Source of the DNA: a virus
Reading direction: 5' to 3' (one strand)
DNA: 64,000 bases
Virus record (IMG/VR): IMGVR_UViG_3300048546_000154
Span: 1 to 64,000 of that record
Each line of letters begins with the position of its first letter. Position 1 is the first letter of the stretch. Below the pieces are notes generated by a model. That model was given only the letters and a program-made list of their open reading frames with translations. It had not been told where the DNA came from and ran no database searches. The position numbers and the translations under genes were made by a program. This document shows, in pieces, positions 17,466 to 24,854 of the stretch.

Positions 17466-17946
17466 TTTTACACTTGGTGCCTGTAGTACAAAACACCAAG
17501 ATGTGAACAACACTAAAGGATTTAATTTTAACAGAAGTCATTTAGGTGCAGTAGTCGGTGGTACTACAGGTGCTATGACTTGTGTAGAACTTTTATCACA
17601 AGACCCTTATGTGGCGGCTGCGTGTGCTGTAGTAGGTGCATTTGCCGGTGCTGAATTACTATATGATAGTGATTATGATTTACACAATGCAGTATTTGTA
17701 GACCATTTAAACAATGGTCCTGGTAGTGCAAGTTATAGTAATTGGTTAAATAGTAAAACAGGTAGTAATGGTACTATAAAGATTAACAGAAGTTATGCAC
17801 AAGGTCCTATTATCTGTAAAGAGTACGAAAGTAGTTTTAATATTAAGAACTCTTGGCCTGTTGTTGGTATCGCAAACAATGATATTGATACAAGGTTTGG
17901 AGTTGTATGCCAAATGCCTGATGGTAGATGGGTGGAGAAACGATAA
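17428..17946 (+). CDS. outer-membrane lipoprotein, 17 kDa surface-antigen-like
   Basis: 172 residues. A lipoprotein signal peptide with lipobox LGAC (Cys about 20) is followed by a Gly/Ala-rich hydrophobic hairpin (about 40-75, resembling a glycine-zipper pair). The C-terminal domain has CKEYESSF and, 40 residues later, CQMPDGRWVEK. This order matches the alphaproteobacterial 17 kDa surface antigen family (CREY ... CRQPDGSW). In a phage it may modify the host surface, for example against superinfection; that is inference. Confidence 0.65.
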   Translation: MKLEKIILILVISFTLGACSTKHQDVNNTKGFNFNRSHLGAVVGGTTGAMTCVELLSQDPYVAAACAVVGAFAGAELLYDSDYDLHNAVFVDHLNNGPGSASYSNWLNSKTGSNGTIKINRSYAQGPIICKEYESSFNIKNSWPVVGIANNDIDTRFGVVCQMPDGRWVEKR

Positions 17947-18158
17947 TGGCAAAGCAAGTTTATTCTTCACACGACTGGAGAAAAAATACAGATGACGCCG
18001 TTGTTGTTGATGAACACGGAACAATAATAAGACCTGTTAATGATTTGAAAGTCAAATTTACAGACCCTAAAAGTTTTAAACCATACGAAGTAGATGTATC
18101 AAGGCTTATTAGAGTATTTGTAAACAATCAAACAGAAATGAGAAAGAGTATAAAATGA
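17946..18158 (+). CDS. small hypothetical protein
   Basis: 70 residues, with a conserved-looking VVVDEHGTIIRPVNDL segment and no membrane helix, coupled to the lipoprotein gene by TAATG and to the next gene by ATGA. A cytoplasmic early protein of unknown function. Confidence 0.55.
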   Translation: MAKQVYSSHDWRKNTDDAVVVDEHGTIIRPVNDLKVKFTDPKSFKPYEVDVSRLIRVFVNNQTEMRKSIK

Positions 18159-18739
18159 TGACACCTTTGAGAATAACTTTATATATGACTATGATTGCAT
18201 TAGTTGTATTTTTTACAAACATTGCATATGCAGTAGATGAAGATTTGTTTGTTAAAGAAATCTTACCTAAACCTATTACTTACAAAGAAGAGAGCCAAGT
18301 AAATAGTGCTCCTGTAGACAAAGTATATATATCTGATACACACGAAAAGGTAGAACAGAAATTAAAAGAATGGAAACACAATGAAGACAATGGTATACTT
18401 TCTTCAAAAGTTTTAGATAGATTTGAAAGAGACGGTCAATGGTGTTTCATTAAGATTGTTATAAGAGAATTAGACGATAAGACTATTGTAAAAGAAGAAA
18501 TTATGGAATGTGCTGATACTGAACACGGTAGAACAGACAAAGAAAGAATTAAAGAACTGGAGAAAATGATAGAGTTAGAGAAAGCAAAGAAACCTGGTTA
18601 TTGGGAACTATTTGCAGCTTTCTATTATAAAGATATGAATGCTCCAGAATATTGTAGGTTGTATTCTCAACCTTCACACGCCTTCAAATCCTTCGGAAGA
18701 GCGTGTTTAACAAATGAGGGTAATTGGGAGAGAAGATAA
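18155..18739 (+). CDS. secreted hypothetical protein
   Basis: 194 residues with a signal peptide (about 1-25, ending NIAYA). The mature part has several Cys residues (QWCFIK, MECAD, EYCRLY, RACLT) and a helical Lys/Glu stretch, so a disulfide-stabilised periplasmic protein is likely. Start and stop overlap both neighbours. I do not recognise the family. Confidence 0.6.
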   Translation: MMTPLRITLYMTMIALVVFFTNIAYAVDEDLFVKEILPKPITYKEESQVNSAPVDKVYISDTHEKVEQKLKEWKHNEDNGILSSKVLDRFERDGQWCFIKIVIRELDDKTIVKEEIMECADTEHGRTDKERIKELEKMIELEKAKKPGYWELFAAFYYKDMNAPEYCRLYSQPSHAFKSFGRACLTNEGNWERR

Positions 18740-18894
18740 TGATTAAAAATATAATCATATTAGGCCTCCTTTTTATGTTAATAACAGGTATGTCTACAAC
18801 GGATGTTGTTGCATATGTTGAGGAAAACCAGCTTATTGACAAGTTGAGTGAAATGTTATATAATGTAGTTAGGAGTGTGAAAAACAATGTATAA
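18739..18894 (+). CDS. small secreted or membrane-anchored protein
   Basis: 51 residues, with a hydrophobic N-terminus (IIILGLLFMLITG) that could be a signal peptide or anchor, then a short amphipathic helix. An early promoter is embedded in its 3-prime half, and the lipoprotein gene at 18887 starts inside it. Confidence 0.5.
   Translation: MIKNIIILGLLFMLITGMSTTDVVAYVEENQLIDKLSEMLYNVVRSVKNNV
18836..18864 (+). promoter_or_regulatory. early promoter inside a coding region
   Basis: TTGACA (18836-18841), 17-base spacer, TATAAT (18859-18864): a perfect consensus, but without the GCTTGACA extension. It would transcribe the LPP20-like lipoprotein, glutaredoxin and the gene after them, with AGGAG before 18887. 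Confidence 0.75.
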
Positions 18895-19537
18895 AAACAT
18901 AATGAAGATAGGACTTTTAGGCGTTCTAATAATTGGCCTAAATGCTTGTTCGTCAAAGACTTATAAAATTAAGCAAGAGACAGACAAGTTAGTTAACGAA
19001 GTGCCGTCTTGGTATATGGCGGACTTTGATAATGCTAAACATTGCGACATATCTATGTGGGCAAACAATGGCATTGTCAAAACAGATGATGATGAGAAGA
19101 CTTGTATCTTCGGAGTTGGTACTAGTGTATCACCATCATTAGAACTTGCGATTGAGAAAGCGAAGTTGATTGCGAAAGCAGAAATGGCTGATATTGTTGC
19201 AGGTGAAATGAACAAGAAGGCGAAAATCTTTGTAACCGAAATAGGTAAAACAAATGTTAAGACCGTGGTTACAGAAGTAGAAACAGCGATGGTAAATGTC
19301 ATTGCGAATACACCAGTGAGAGGATATGAAATCTTTGCACAAGAGGTAACTAGAACAAAGAACGGTTACTATAGAGCGTGGATAGGTTTAAGACTACCAC
19401 TTGGTGAGTTTAATAAAATGTACGATTACACAATTGCAGAAATTGTTGATAGTCATAAACTTAAACTAAAAGCTGCTGAAGCCTTCAAAAGTGTTGAAGA
19501 CACAGCAAAGGCAAAAAAAGATGGCAAAAGCGAATAG
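18887..19537 (+). CDS. LPP20-like lipoprotein
   Basis: 216 residues. The lipobox is LNAC (Cys about 21). The mature protein has VPSWY near its start and then GVGTSVSPSLELAIEKAK, the arrangement of the LPP20/LppX-type lipoprotein domain (often annotated LPP20 family). It probably sits in the outer membrane facing the periplasm. It is driven by the internal promoter at 18836. Family assignment is from memory of the motif order. Confidence 0.6.
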   Translation: MYKNIMKIGLLGVLIIGLNACSSKTYKIKQETDKLVNEVPSWYMADFDNAKHCDISMWANNGIVKTDDDEKTCIFGVGTSVSPSLELAIEKAKLIAKAEMADIVAGEMNKKAKIFVTEIGKTNVKTVVTEVETAMVNVIANTPVRGYEIFAQEVTRTKNGYYRAWIGLRLPLGEFNKMYDYTIAEIVDSHKLKLKAAEAFKSVEDTAKAKKDGKSE

Positions 19538-19799
19538 TATAGTTGTCTACACAAAAGACAATTGTCCATTTTGTGTTAAAGCTAAGGCCTTAATTAAAGG
19601 CCTTGGTTTCAAATATGAAGAAAAAAACTTGAAAGAGTTTGAAAGTCCTGAGGCAATGATAAAAGACATAGGTAAAAATGTTAGGTCAATGCCTCAAATT
19701 AAAATCAATGACGAGTTAGTTGGCGGTTATAATCAGTTGATAGAACATTATAACAAGCAAGGACTTGTTGACTTCAAAGGGAATAAGATTAGTGAGTGA
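19521..19799 (+). CDS. glutaredoxin
   Basis: 92 residues of thioredoxin fold with the dithiol active site Cys15-Pro-Phe-Cys18, a SMPQIKIND cis-Pro segment and GGYNQL glutathione site. It probably reduces the phage ribonucleotide reductase NrdA. The dithiol (not CGFS) motif makes an iron-sulfur delivery role less likely. The ATG at 19521 is chosen because it gives the normal glutaredoxin N-terminus; it overlaps the lipoprotein gene by 17 bases. Confidence 0.9.
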   Translation: MAKANSIVVYTKDNCPFCVKAKALIKGLGFKYEEKNLKEFESPEAMIKDIGKNVRSMPQIKINDELVGGYNQLIEHYNKQGLVDFKGNKISE

Positions 19800-20358
19800 T
19801 GATAAAAAGAATGATTATGAGAATGTAATTTTATTTCCAGAAAATAAGATGGCAAAGAAGCGTGTTGATGTTGACCCAAAGGCACAAGAGAAAATGCGAG
19901 ACTATCAAGCTGCAAAGTTTGTAGAAACAGCGACAGATGAAATCGGATTAGATTTGATAAGAAGATTTGTACAAATGGGATTAGATACTAAACAAGATGT
20001 ATTTACAAAAGACCTTGCAATGTCAATGGACGCTGTACGAGGTCTCTTGTACAGACAATTTAATATAGCACACCCTATTCAAAAGGTAGTAGACTATGCT
20101 GTTAAATTGAAGATGAATAAGAAAGGTGTGGTTACTGCTCGTATTGAATATGCGAATATGTCAGATGAGATAACAATGACTACCAGACCTCTAAACAAAG
20201 ATGTATCAGATGAACTAAACGATAGGAACAATGGTATGTTCCAGTTTACAGAAAATTTTGATTTTACACCAGATTACCCAGGACAAGAAGGACCGGAAGA
20301 TGATGACGATTTACACGGCGATTTTCCAGACCCGGATCCTGAAGGACCACAGAAGTAA
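19792..20358 (+). CDS. conserved T4-like marine phage protein, GTG start
   Basis: 188 residues. Start read as GTG at 19792, with AAGGGA about ten bases before, giving MSDDKKNDYENVILFP. The core (ETATDEIGLDLIRRFVQMG, then AMSMDAVRGLLYRQF) matches a family I recall from T4-like cyanophages with no function. The C-terminus is Pro/Asp-rich and very acidic, like a DNA mimic or protein-binding tail. It overlaps glutaredoxin by eight bases. Confidence 0.6.
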   Translation: MSDDKKNDYENVILFPENKMAKKRVDVDPKAQEKMRDYQAAKFVETATDEIGLDLIRRFVQMGLDTKQDVFTKDLAMSMDAVRGLLYRQFNIAHPIQKVVDYAVKLKMNKKGVVTARIEYANMSDEITMTTRPLNKDVSDELNDRNNGMFQFTENFDFTPDYPGQEGPEDDDDLHGDFPDPDPEGPQK

Positions 20359-20370
20359 TGAATTTAGTGC

Positions 20371-20399
20371 TTGACAAGCTATACGAGTTAGTGTATAAT
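20371..20399 (+). promoter_or_regulatory. early promoter, perfect consensus
   Basis: GTGC then TTGACA (20371-20376), 17-base spacer, TATAAT (20394-20399). Both boxes match consensus exactly. It drives the small gene at 20424 and the winged-helix gene at 20509. Confidence 0.85.
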
Positions 20400-20423
20400 G
20401 AGTACTTAATAAGGAATTTGTCT

Positions 20424-20516
20424 ATGGAATACCATTATAATGCGATAGACCATAGCAAGTTGTCAGACAAGACATTAAAATCAAACTTGAAAAGGAGGTT
20501 AAACAATTATGTTTAA
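20424..20516 (+). CDS. 30-residue hypothetical peptide
   Basis: MEYHYNAIDHSKLSD and a basic end. AAGGAATTTG lies before the ATG, just downstream of a perfect promoter. Its stop overlaps the next start (ATGTTTAA), and it contains the strong AAAAGGAGG of that gene, so translation coupling is likely. Confidence 0.45.
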   Translation: MEYHYNAIDHSKLSDKTLKSNLKRRLNNYV

Positions 20517-20811
20517 CATTTTTAAATTATCTAAAGGAGATAAAACTATGGCTAGAACTAAGCTATCAAAAACAGAAAAGATTAGAAATCTTTTCAACAA
20601 AGGTTCAGATGTTTCTTGGAAACAATTGAGAAACACATACGACCTTAAATCACCGGCTGCAATGGTTGGTAAATTAAGAAACGAAGGTTTAATGATTTAT
20701 GAAAATAGGTCATCTAAAGGCGTTTCATATAGAGTTGGTACACCATCAAAAGCAGTAATCGCTGCTGGTATCAATGCTGTATTCGGCAAACAAGTCGCTT
20801 ACACAGCATAA
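20509..20811 (+). CDS. winged-helix-type DNA-binding protein, two possible starts
   Basis: 100 residues from 20509, or 87 from the in-frame ATG at 20548; each start has its own strong ribosome site (AAAAGGAGG and AAAGGAG). The domain KIRNLFNKGSDVSWKQLRNT, then PAAMVGKLRNEG and YRVGTPSKAVIAAG, matches a helix-turn-helix family I recall in T4-like marine phages. A promoter- or DNA-binding regulator made early is likely. It is followed by two hairpins. Confidence 0.65.
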   Translation: MFNIFKLSKGDKTMARTKLSKTEKIRNLFNKGSDVSWKQLRNTYDLKSPAAMVGKLRNEGLMIYENRSSKGVSYRVGTPSKAVIAAGINAVFGKQVAYTA

Positions 20812-20813
20812 TG

Positions 20814-20900
20814 AACTCAATAGTAAGATTACCTAGCGGGATGCTTACATAGAGTTGTGTGAGGCGAGGAAAGCGAGAGTGGAACTCGCCTCCACATTTT
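20814..20900 (+). ncRNA. candidate structured 3-prime RNA with two hairpins
   Basis: Hairpin 1 pairs AACTC (20814-20818) with GAGTT (20852-20856) and GTAAG (20823-20827) with CTTAC (20844-20848), separated by small internal loops. Hairpin 2 (20858-20896) is the terminator stem. The gap has no gene, and its base composition is much more GC-rich than its surroundings. It could be a stable small RNA processed from the upstream mRNA or only a terminator region. Confidence 0.35.
20858..20900 (+). terminator. Rho-independent terminator
   Basis: TGTGAGGCGAG (20858-20868) pairs with CTCGCCTCCACA (20885-20896), with one bulged base, followed by TTTT. It closes the winged-helix gene transcript. Confidence 0.65.
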
Positions 20901-20917
20901 AACTTAAAAAGGAATAT

Positions 20918-21121
20918 ATGACAGACGATAATTCAGTTGACAAATCTTTTGAGAATGAAGTACCAGCACCTAGTCCTATGGTGCAGATACCATTAAAAGA
21001 ATATGATAAACTAAAAGAGAAACAGCATTACATAACAGATAAAACATTAATTGAATACATTGACAAGGTAGAATTTTTTGTAAAAGAATTGAGAAAACAT
21101 ATAGTAAGGACGGATATATAA
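20918..21121 (+). CDS. small hypothetical protein
   Basis: 67 residues, an acidic Pro-containing start (VPAPSPMVQIP) followed by a Lys-rich amphipathic helix. AAGGA upstream. Its stop is followed directly by the next ATG at 21122. No promoter is visible in the gap, so it may rely on read-through or RNA processing. Function unknown. Confidence 0.55.
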   Translation: MTDDNSVDKSFENEVPAPSPMVQIPLKEYDKLKEKQHYITDKTLIEYIDKVEFFVKELRKHIVRTDI

Positions 21122-21388
21122 ATGGCAAAAATGAGAATATTTAAGTTTTGGAATGAAGCAGGTGACGAAAAAGAAAAAGAAGCAATGAGTTTGAAGAAGG
21201 CAACTATGTCTGTTCAAAACGACTTCAAAGACAGAATGATAAGTGTTGAATATATCAGTAAAAAAGGTAAAGAAATGTGTCATAGTATTATGATACCTAT
21301 TGGTAGAAAAGTAAGACAAGCTCTTAAAATAGAAAAGAAGAGAGCAGCTGCAAAAGCAAAATTAGAAGCAAGTAGAAGAAGTGCATAA
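21122..21388 (+). CDS. small basic hypothetical protein
   Basis: 88 residues: a short beta-like N-terminal half (MRIFKFWNEAGDEKEKEAMS) and a strongly basic helical end (KKRAAAKAKLEASRR). Coupled to RNase H by TAATG. Possibly a nucleic-acid-binding accessory protein; not recognised. Confidence 0.55.
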   Translation: MAKMRIFKFWNEAGDEKEKEAMSLKKATMSVQNDFKDRMISVEYISKKGKEMCHSIMIPIGRKVRQALKIEKKRAAAKAKLEASRRSA

Positions 21389-22251
21389 TGATTATAGTTG
21401 ATTTACACCAAGTGCTTATTAGTAATCTGATGGCACAAATGAGTAGAGTATCTTACCAGAAAGGCAATCAACAAGGTATTGCCAACAAAGAAATGGTTAG
21501 ATATATGGTATGTAATTCAATTAAAGGATACATTAGAAAGTTTAGTAGTGAATACGGAAAAGATTTAGTACTTGCTTGTGATAGTGGTAATCCTTGGAGA
21601 CGAGACTTCTTTCCTCAATACAAAGCAAGTCGTAAGACAAGTAGAGAAGAGAGTACAAACGATTGGGATAACCTATTTAATCTCATATGGGAAATCAAAG
21701 AAGAATTAAAAGAGAACTTTCCTTACAAAGTAATCGCTATTGACAATGCAGAAGCAGATGATATTATCGCTACCATTGTTAAAATGCAGACAGAAGACAA
21801 GTATCTAATTATATCAGGCGATAAAGACTTCAAACAATTACAGAAGTATAGTAATGTAAGTCAATATAGTCCAATACAGAAACATATGGTTGTTGAAGAT
21901 AATCCAACTAGATACTTACACGAACAGATTATCAAAGGCGATAGGTCAGACGGAATACCTAATATCCTATCAGCAGATGATGTCTTTATTACAAAGACAA
22001 AACAAAGTCCTATTACAAAGAAGAAACTAGAAGAGTGGTCGCAGATTGACGATATACCACTAGGTTCAGAAACAAAGAAATATTACAATAGGAATAAGAA
22101 GTTGATAGACCTAGACCAGATACCTAACGCTATGGTAGAATCTATTATAAATAGCTATAACGACTATGAAGTACCAAGTAGGTCCAAACTACTACCTTAC
22201 TTTATAGATAATAAACTGAAATCGTTGATTGAACACATTAATGATTTTTAA
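21388..22251 (+). CDS. rnh: RNase H / 5-prime to 3-prime flap exonuclease (T4 Rnh type)
   Basis: 287 residues. It removes RNA primers from lagging-strand fragments. Metal-binding acidic motifs appear in the order VDLHQ, LACDSGNPWRRDFFPQYKAS, AEADDI and SGDKDFKQLQ, then the helical clamp KGDRSDGIPN, all typical of T4 RNase H (a FEN1 relative). It is part of the replication set with gp61, gp59 and gp32 in this window. Confidence 0.92.
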   Translation: MIIVDLHQVLISNLMAQMSRVSYQKGNQQGIANKEMVRYMVCNSIKGYIRKFSSEYGKDLVLACDSGNPWRRDFFPQYKASRKTSREESTNDWDNLFNLIWEIKEELKENFPYKVIAIDNAEADDIIATIVKMQTEDKYLIISGDKDFKQLQKYSNVSQYSPIQKHMVVEDNPTRYLHEQIIKGDRSDGIPNILSADDVFITKTKQSPITKKKLEEWSQIDDIPLGSETKKYYNRNKKLIDLDQIPNAMVESIINSYNDYEVPSRSKLLPYFIDNKLKSLIEHINDF

Positions 22252-22277
22252 TATTGCAATATTAAGAGGAAAATGAA

Positions 22278-22778
22278 ATGGCAAATGAAAATATAAATCA
22301 AAGTATGAAAATGGCAGCAATGTCTTCTTCATCTATGGCTCTCACTTACCACGAAATCCTAACTAAAGTTAACAATGCAAAAGACAAGGCAAAGAAGACA
22401 GAAATCCTACGCCAGTATGATAGTGTCTCTTTGAGACAAATACTAAAAGGTGCATTTGACCCGAAAATACAATGGGACTTACCAAAAGGTAACCCACCAT
22501 ATCTTCCAAATGAAGCGCCTGTAGGTACTGAACACACTTTCCTTGATTCCGAAGCAAAGAGACTTTGGCATTTCGTAAAAGGTGCAGACCAAAATCTATC
22601 CAAAGTAAAAAAAGAAACTTTGTTTATTCAAATTTTAGAAGGTTTACATCAAACAGAAGCAGAATTGCTTATTGCTGTAAAAGAGAAGAAGTTAAATAAT
22701 ATGTACAAAGGTCTAACGGCTAATCTTGTAAAAGAAGCGTTTGGGTGGAATGACGATTTTGTTAAGCTAGAAGCATAA
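22278..22778 (+). CDS. conserved T4-like phage protein (DUF6433-like)
   Basis: 166 residues. LTYHEILTKVNNAKDKAKK at the start, KGAFDPKIQWDLPKG in the middle and KGLTANLVKEAFGWND at the end match the family I remember as DUF6433, conserved next to RNase H in T4-like cyanophages. Its function is unknown. GAGGAAAATG gives the ribosome site. Confidence 0.75.
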   Translation: MANENINQSMKMAAMSSSSMALTYHEILTKVNNAKDKAKKTEILRQYDSVSLRQILKGAFDPKIQWDLPKGNPPYLPNEAPVGTEHTFLDSEAKRLWHFVKGADQNLSKVKKETLFIQILEGLHQTEAELLIAVKEKKLNNMYKGLTANLVKEAFGWNDDFVKLEA

Positions 22779-22794
22779 CAATACAACGGTTTTA

Positions 22795-22820
22795 GGGTAT
22801 TTTCCATACTAAAAATACCC
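22795..22820 (+). terminator. hairpin, probable terminator
   Basis: GGGTATTTT (22795-22803) pairs perfectly with AAAATACCC (22812-22820). The T-run after it is poor (ATATTTCCCC), so it may terminate weakly or act as an RNA end. Confidence 0.5.
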
Positions 22821-22850
22821 ATATTTCCCCAAAATAAGCTCATTTTTTGC

Positions 22851-22879
22851 TTGACAATGTACCTAGGAAGTGATAGAAT
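22851..22879 (+). promoter_or_regulatory. early promoter
   Basis: TTGC then TTGACA (22851-22856), 17-base spacer, TAGAAT (22874-22879). The leader has GAAAGG before the ATG at 22911. Confidence 0.8.
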
Positions 22880-22910
22880 AAATAATATTAATGATTGAGA
22901 AAGGTATATA

Positions 22911-23234
22911 ATGAAAAGCTTGATAAAAACGATAGTATATGTACTTGCATTTTTGTATTTGTCTGGTGTAGCATTACACTTAACTATGCAGAAAGCAAAG
23001 GCAGATGACTATGTTGTGGCGACTAGTGCCCACATCATAAAAGAAACGGTTAACGGTAACATTGACCATAGTGCTGTGTTGAAGTCTGAACTTGAAAGAT
23101 TAACACACTCAATGGCAATAGAAATGACTTTTGTATTACAGAAGCATTTACCAAATATATTAGAGAGCATTGCTTCTGATATTAGAGTTAACGGTATAGA
23201 TAAAGTGTACAAAGAAAGTCAAACAAAGGAGTAG
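22911..23234 (+). CDS. membrane-anchored or secreted protein
   Basis: 107 residues with an N-terminal hydrophobic helix (about 5-25) that ends KAKADDY and could be cleaved after AKA. The mature part is a helical domain (ATSAHIIKETVNGNIDHSA). First gene of an operon that leads to a protease-like and a glucosaminidase-like gene. Not recognised. Confidence 0.6.
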   Translation: MKSLIKTIVYVLAFLYLSGVALHLTMQKAKADDYVVATSAHIIKETVNGNIDHSAVLKSELERLTHSMAIEMTFVLQKHLPNILESIASDIRVNGIDKVYKESQTKE

Positions 23235-23235
23235 T

Positions 23236-23397
23236 ATGTTAGAAAACTTAATTTACTCAATGGCTGACTTGGTTTCTCTTATGAAGACCTTGGCGCCGAT
23301 TGAACTATGGGTGATTATACTTGGTGGTATAACATCATTTTTGATTATGGAGTATAGTGATAGAAAAAGACAAAGAGACGAAAAAATCAAAAGATAG
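23236..23397 (+). CDS. single-span membrane microprotein
   Basis: 53 residues: one transmembrane helix (about 23-41, LWVIILGGITSFLIM) and a basic cytoplasmic tail. AAAGGAG overlaps the previous stop. It lies just upstream of the SprT-like and glucosaminidase-like genes, so a lysis accessory role is possible, without direct evidence. Confidence 0.6.
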   Translation: MLENLIYSMADLVSLMKTLAPIELWVIILGGITSFLIMEYSDRKRQRDEKIKR

Positions 23398-23412
23398 GGA
23401 GAACAAACACCA

Positions 23413-23838
23413 GTGCCGAAAGAAACTAAACCTAAATCAGTTAGGTATGCAACTTTAAAGAAGAGAGTAAAGGCAGAATATGAGCATACTAGACAATACA
23501 AGACTACCTATAAAGACATTAAGAAAGTCTTTCAATGGATAAATGAGGCAGTCTTTGACGCCAAACTTGCACCGTTTAATGAGATAACGATACGAGATTT
23601 GAGACCGATAAAATGTTTTGGTCAGGTTACACAATGGGAGTGGAAAAGAAAAGGTACACAATCGTTTCATTTAGAAATGGCAGACAAGTATAAGAATAAA
23701 AAAGAATTCATTAGTACATTGGCACACGAAATGGTCCATTTGTATCAAATGAGAAACGCAGGAGATAGTGGTAATCATAATGCTCTATTCTATTCATTTA
23801 AGAAACCAATGAGTAGAGCAGGCATAGATATGATTTAA
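23413..23838 (+). CDS. SprT-like zinc metalloprotease domain protein
   Basis: 141 residues, GTG start with GGGAGAAC upstream. STLAHEMVHLYQM holds the HExxH zinc motif, and NHNALFYSFKK supplies a third His at the expected distance. SprT-like proteins occur in many T4-like marine phages; related cellular proteins process DNA-protein crosslinks, so a protease acting near DNA is plausible. No C-terminal zinc ribbon is present. Confidence 0.8.
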   Translation: MPKETKPKSVRYATLKKRVKAEYEHTRQYKTTYKDIKKVFQWINEAVFDAKLAPFNEITIRDLRPIKCFGQVTQWEWKRKGTQSFHLEMADKYKNKKEFISTLAHEMVHLYQMRNAGDSGNHNALFYSFKKPMSRAGIDMI

Positions 23839-23852
23839 ACTAATATAACATT

Positions 23853-24542
23853 ATGGTGAGAAAAGTGAAAATAGACTACAAAGAGAAAATCCGTATAACT
23901 AAATTATGGATTAAAAGAGTATTAGGTGTATCAATGTTATTCTTAATAACATATGTAATAGGTACATTTAATCCTAATACACACTCTACAAACAAATTAG
24001 CAAAAGAATACGAAACAAAATACCTAGAACGACTAAAAGAGTTAGATTTAAGAGAACCAGAATTTACATACAAAAATGATATACAATTTGTTAGGGCAAC
24101 TCATAAATGTATTGACTTCTTAAACTTCTCACAACCAGATGTGTTTAGAGTACCATACGAAATGATAACAGCACAGGCTGCTTTAGAGAGTGGTTGGGGT
24201 ACAAGTAGATTTGCAGTTGATGGTAATAATCTATTTGGTATTAGAGTATTCAACAAAGACTATCCACATATGTTACCATTAGGTATGCCAAAGTGGAAAG
24301 GTTGGGGTGTAAGAATATTTGCTACGAAGTGTGAAAGTGTAAAAGAATATGTTAGGTTGATGAATGAACACCCAGCCTATGAGAAATTCCGTAAGTTGAG
24401 ACTAAAACAACTTGCAGAAGACGGCGAAATGGATCCAATAGAGTTAATTAAGACATTGGATAAATTTAGCACAACGCCTGATTATGCAGCTCGTGTAATC
24501 AGTATTATTAAAAAAGTGAGAAAATTAGAGGAGAGTAAATAA
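23853..24542 (+). CDS. membrane-anchored glucosaminidase (GH73/Bax-like), probable endolysin
   Basis: 229 residues: an N-terminal transmembrane or signal-anchor helix (about 25-42), a linker, and a peptidoglycan hydrolase domain with ITAQAALESGWGTSRFA and NNLFGIR, where the Glu in LESGWG is the likely catalytic acid. This is the signature of Bax/GH73 N-acetylglucosaminidases. The anchor suggests Sec export with a signal-anchor-release endolysin or a membrane-bound hydrolase. It overlaps the next gene by one base. Confidence 0.8.
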   Translation: MVRKVKIDYKEKIRITKLWIKRVLGVSMLFLITYVIGTFNPNTHSTNKLAKEYETKYLERLKELDLREPEFTYKNDIQFVRATHKCIDFLNFSQPDVFRVPYEMITAQAALESGWGTSRFAVDGNNLFGIRVFNKDYPHMLPLGMPKWKGWGVRIFATKCESVKEYVRLMNEHPAYEKFRKLRLKQLAEDGEMDPIELIKTLDKFSTTPDYAARVISIIKKVRKLEESK

Positions 24543-24853
24543 TGGCACGACCAAACAATTGGGAAGACGAAAGTTATAATAATATCAAAGAAGATAACAG
24601 ACCGTATATGGATCCGTATCTGAAAGATATGATTGAGAAAGCATTTAAAATTTTTGATACATTGCAGAAAGGTAAAGCAAAAGTCTACTTCACAGGTTTC
24701 TGGGCAGCAGATGTAATGCGTTGTTTTCCTGGTAGGCAATCAAATAAAATATTTAAGAAAATGCAAGTAGCATTAAACAGAAGTGACCTACAATTCTTTC
24801 AAAAGAAGTTAGAGTATGTAGAAGGCTTTGAATATATAGTAAAGAGAAAGTAA
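24542..24853 (+). CDS. hypothetical protein
   Basis: 103 residues, helical, with YFTGFWAADVMRCFPG in the middle and a basic end. It overlaps the glucosaminidase gene by one base. I do not recognise the family; it has no membrane segment or catalytic motif that I can see. Confidence 0.55.
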   Translation: MARPNNWEDESYNNIKEDNRPYMDPYLKDMIEKAFKIFDTLQKGKAKVYFTGFWAADVMRCFPGRQSNKIFKKMQVALNRSDLQFFQKKLEYVEGFEYIVKRK

Positions 24854-24854
24854 T

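Noticed and set aside
22146-22153. TATAAATA inside RNase H
   Set aside because: It is in the middle of coding sequence with no suitable gene start close behind; expected by chance in AT-rich DNA.
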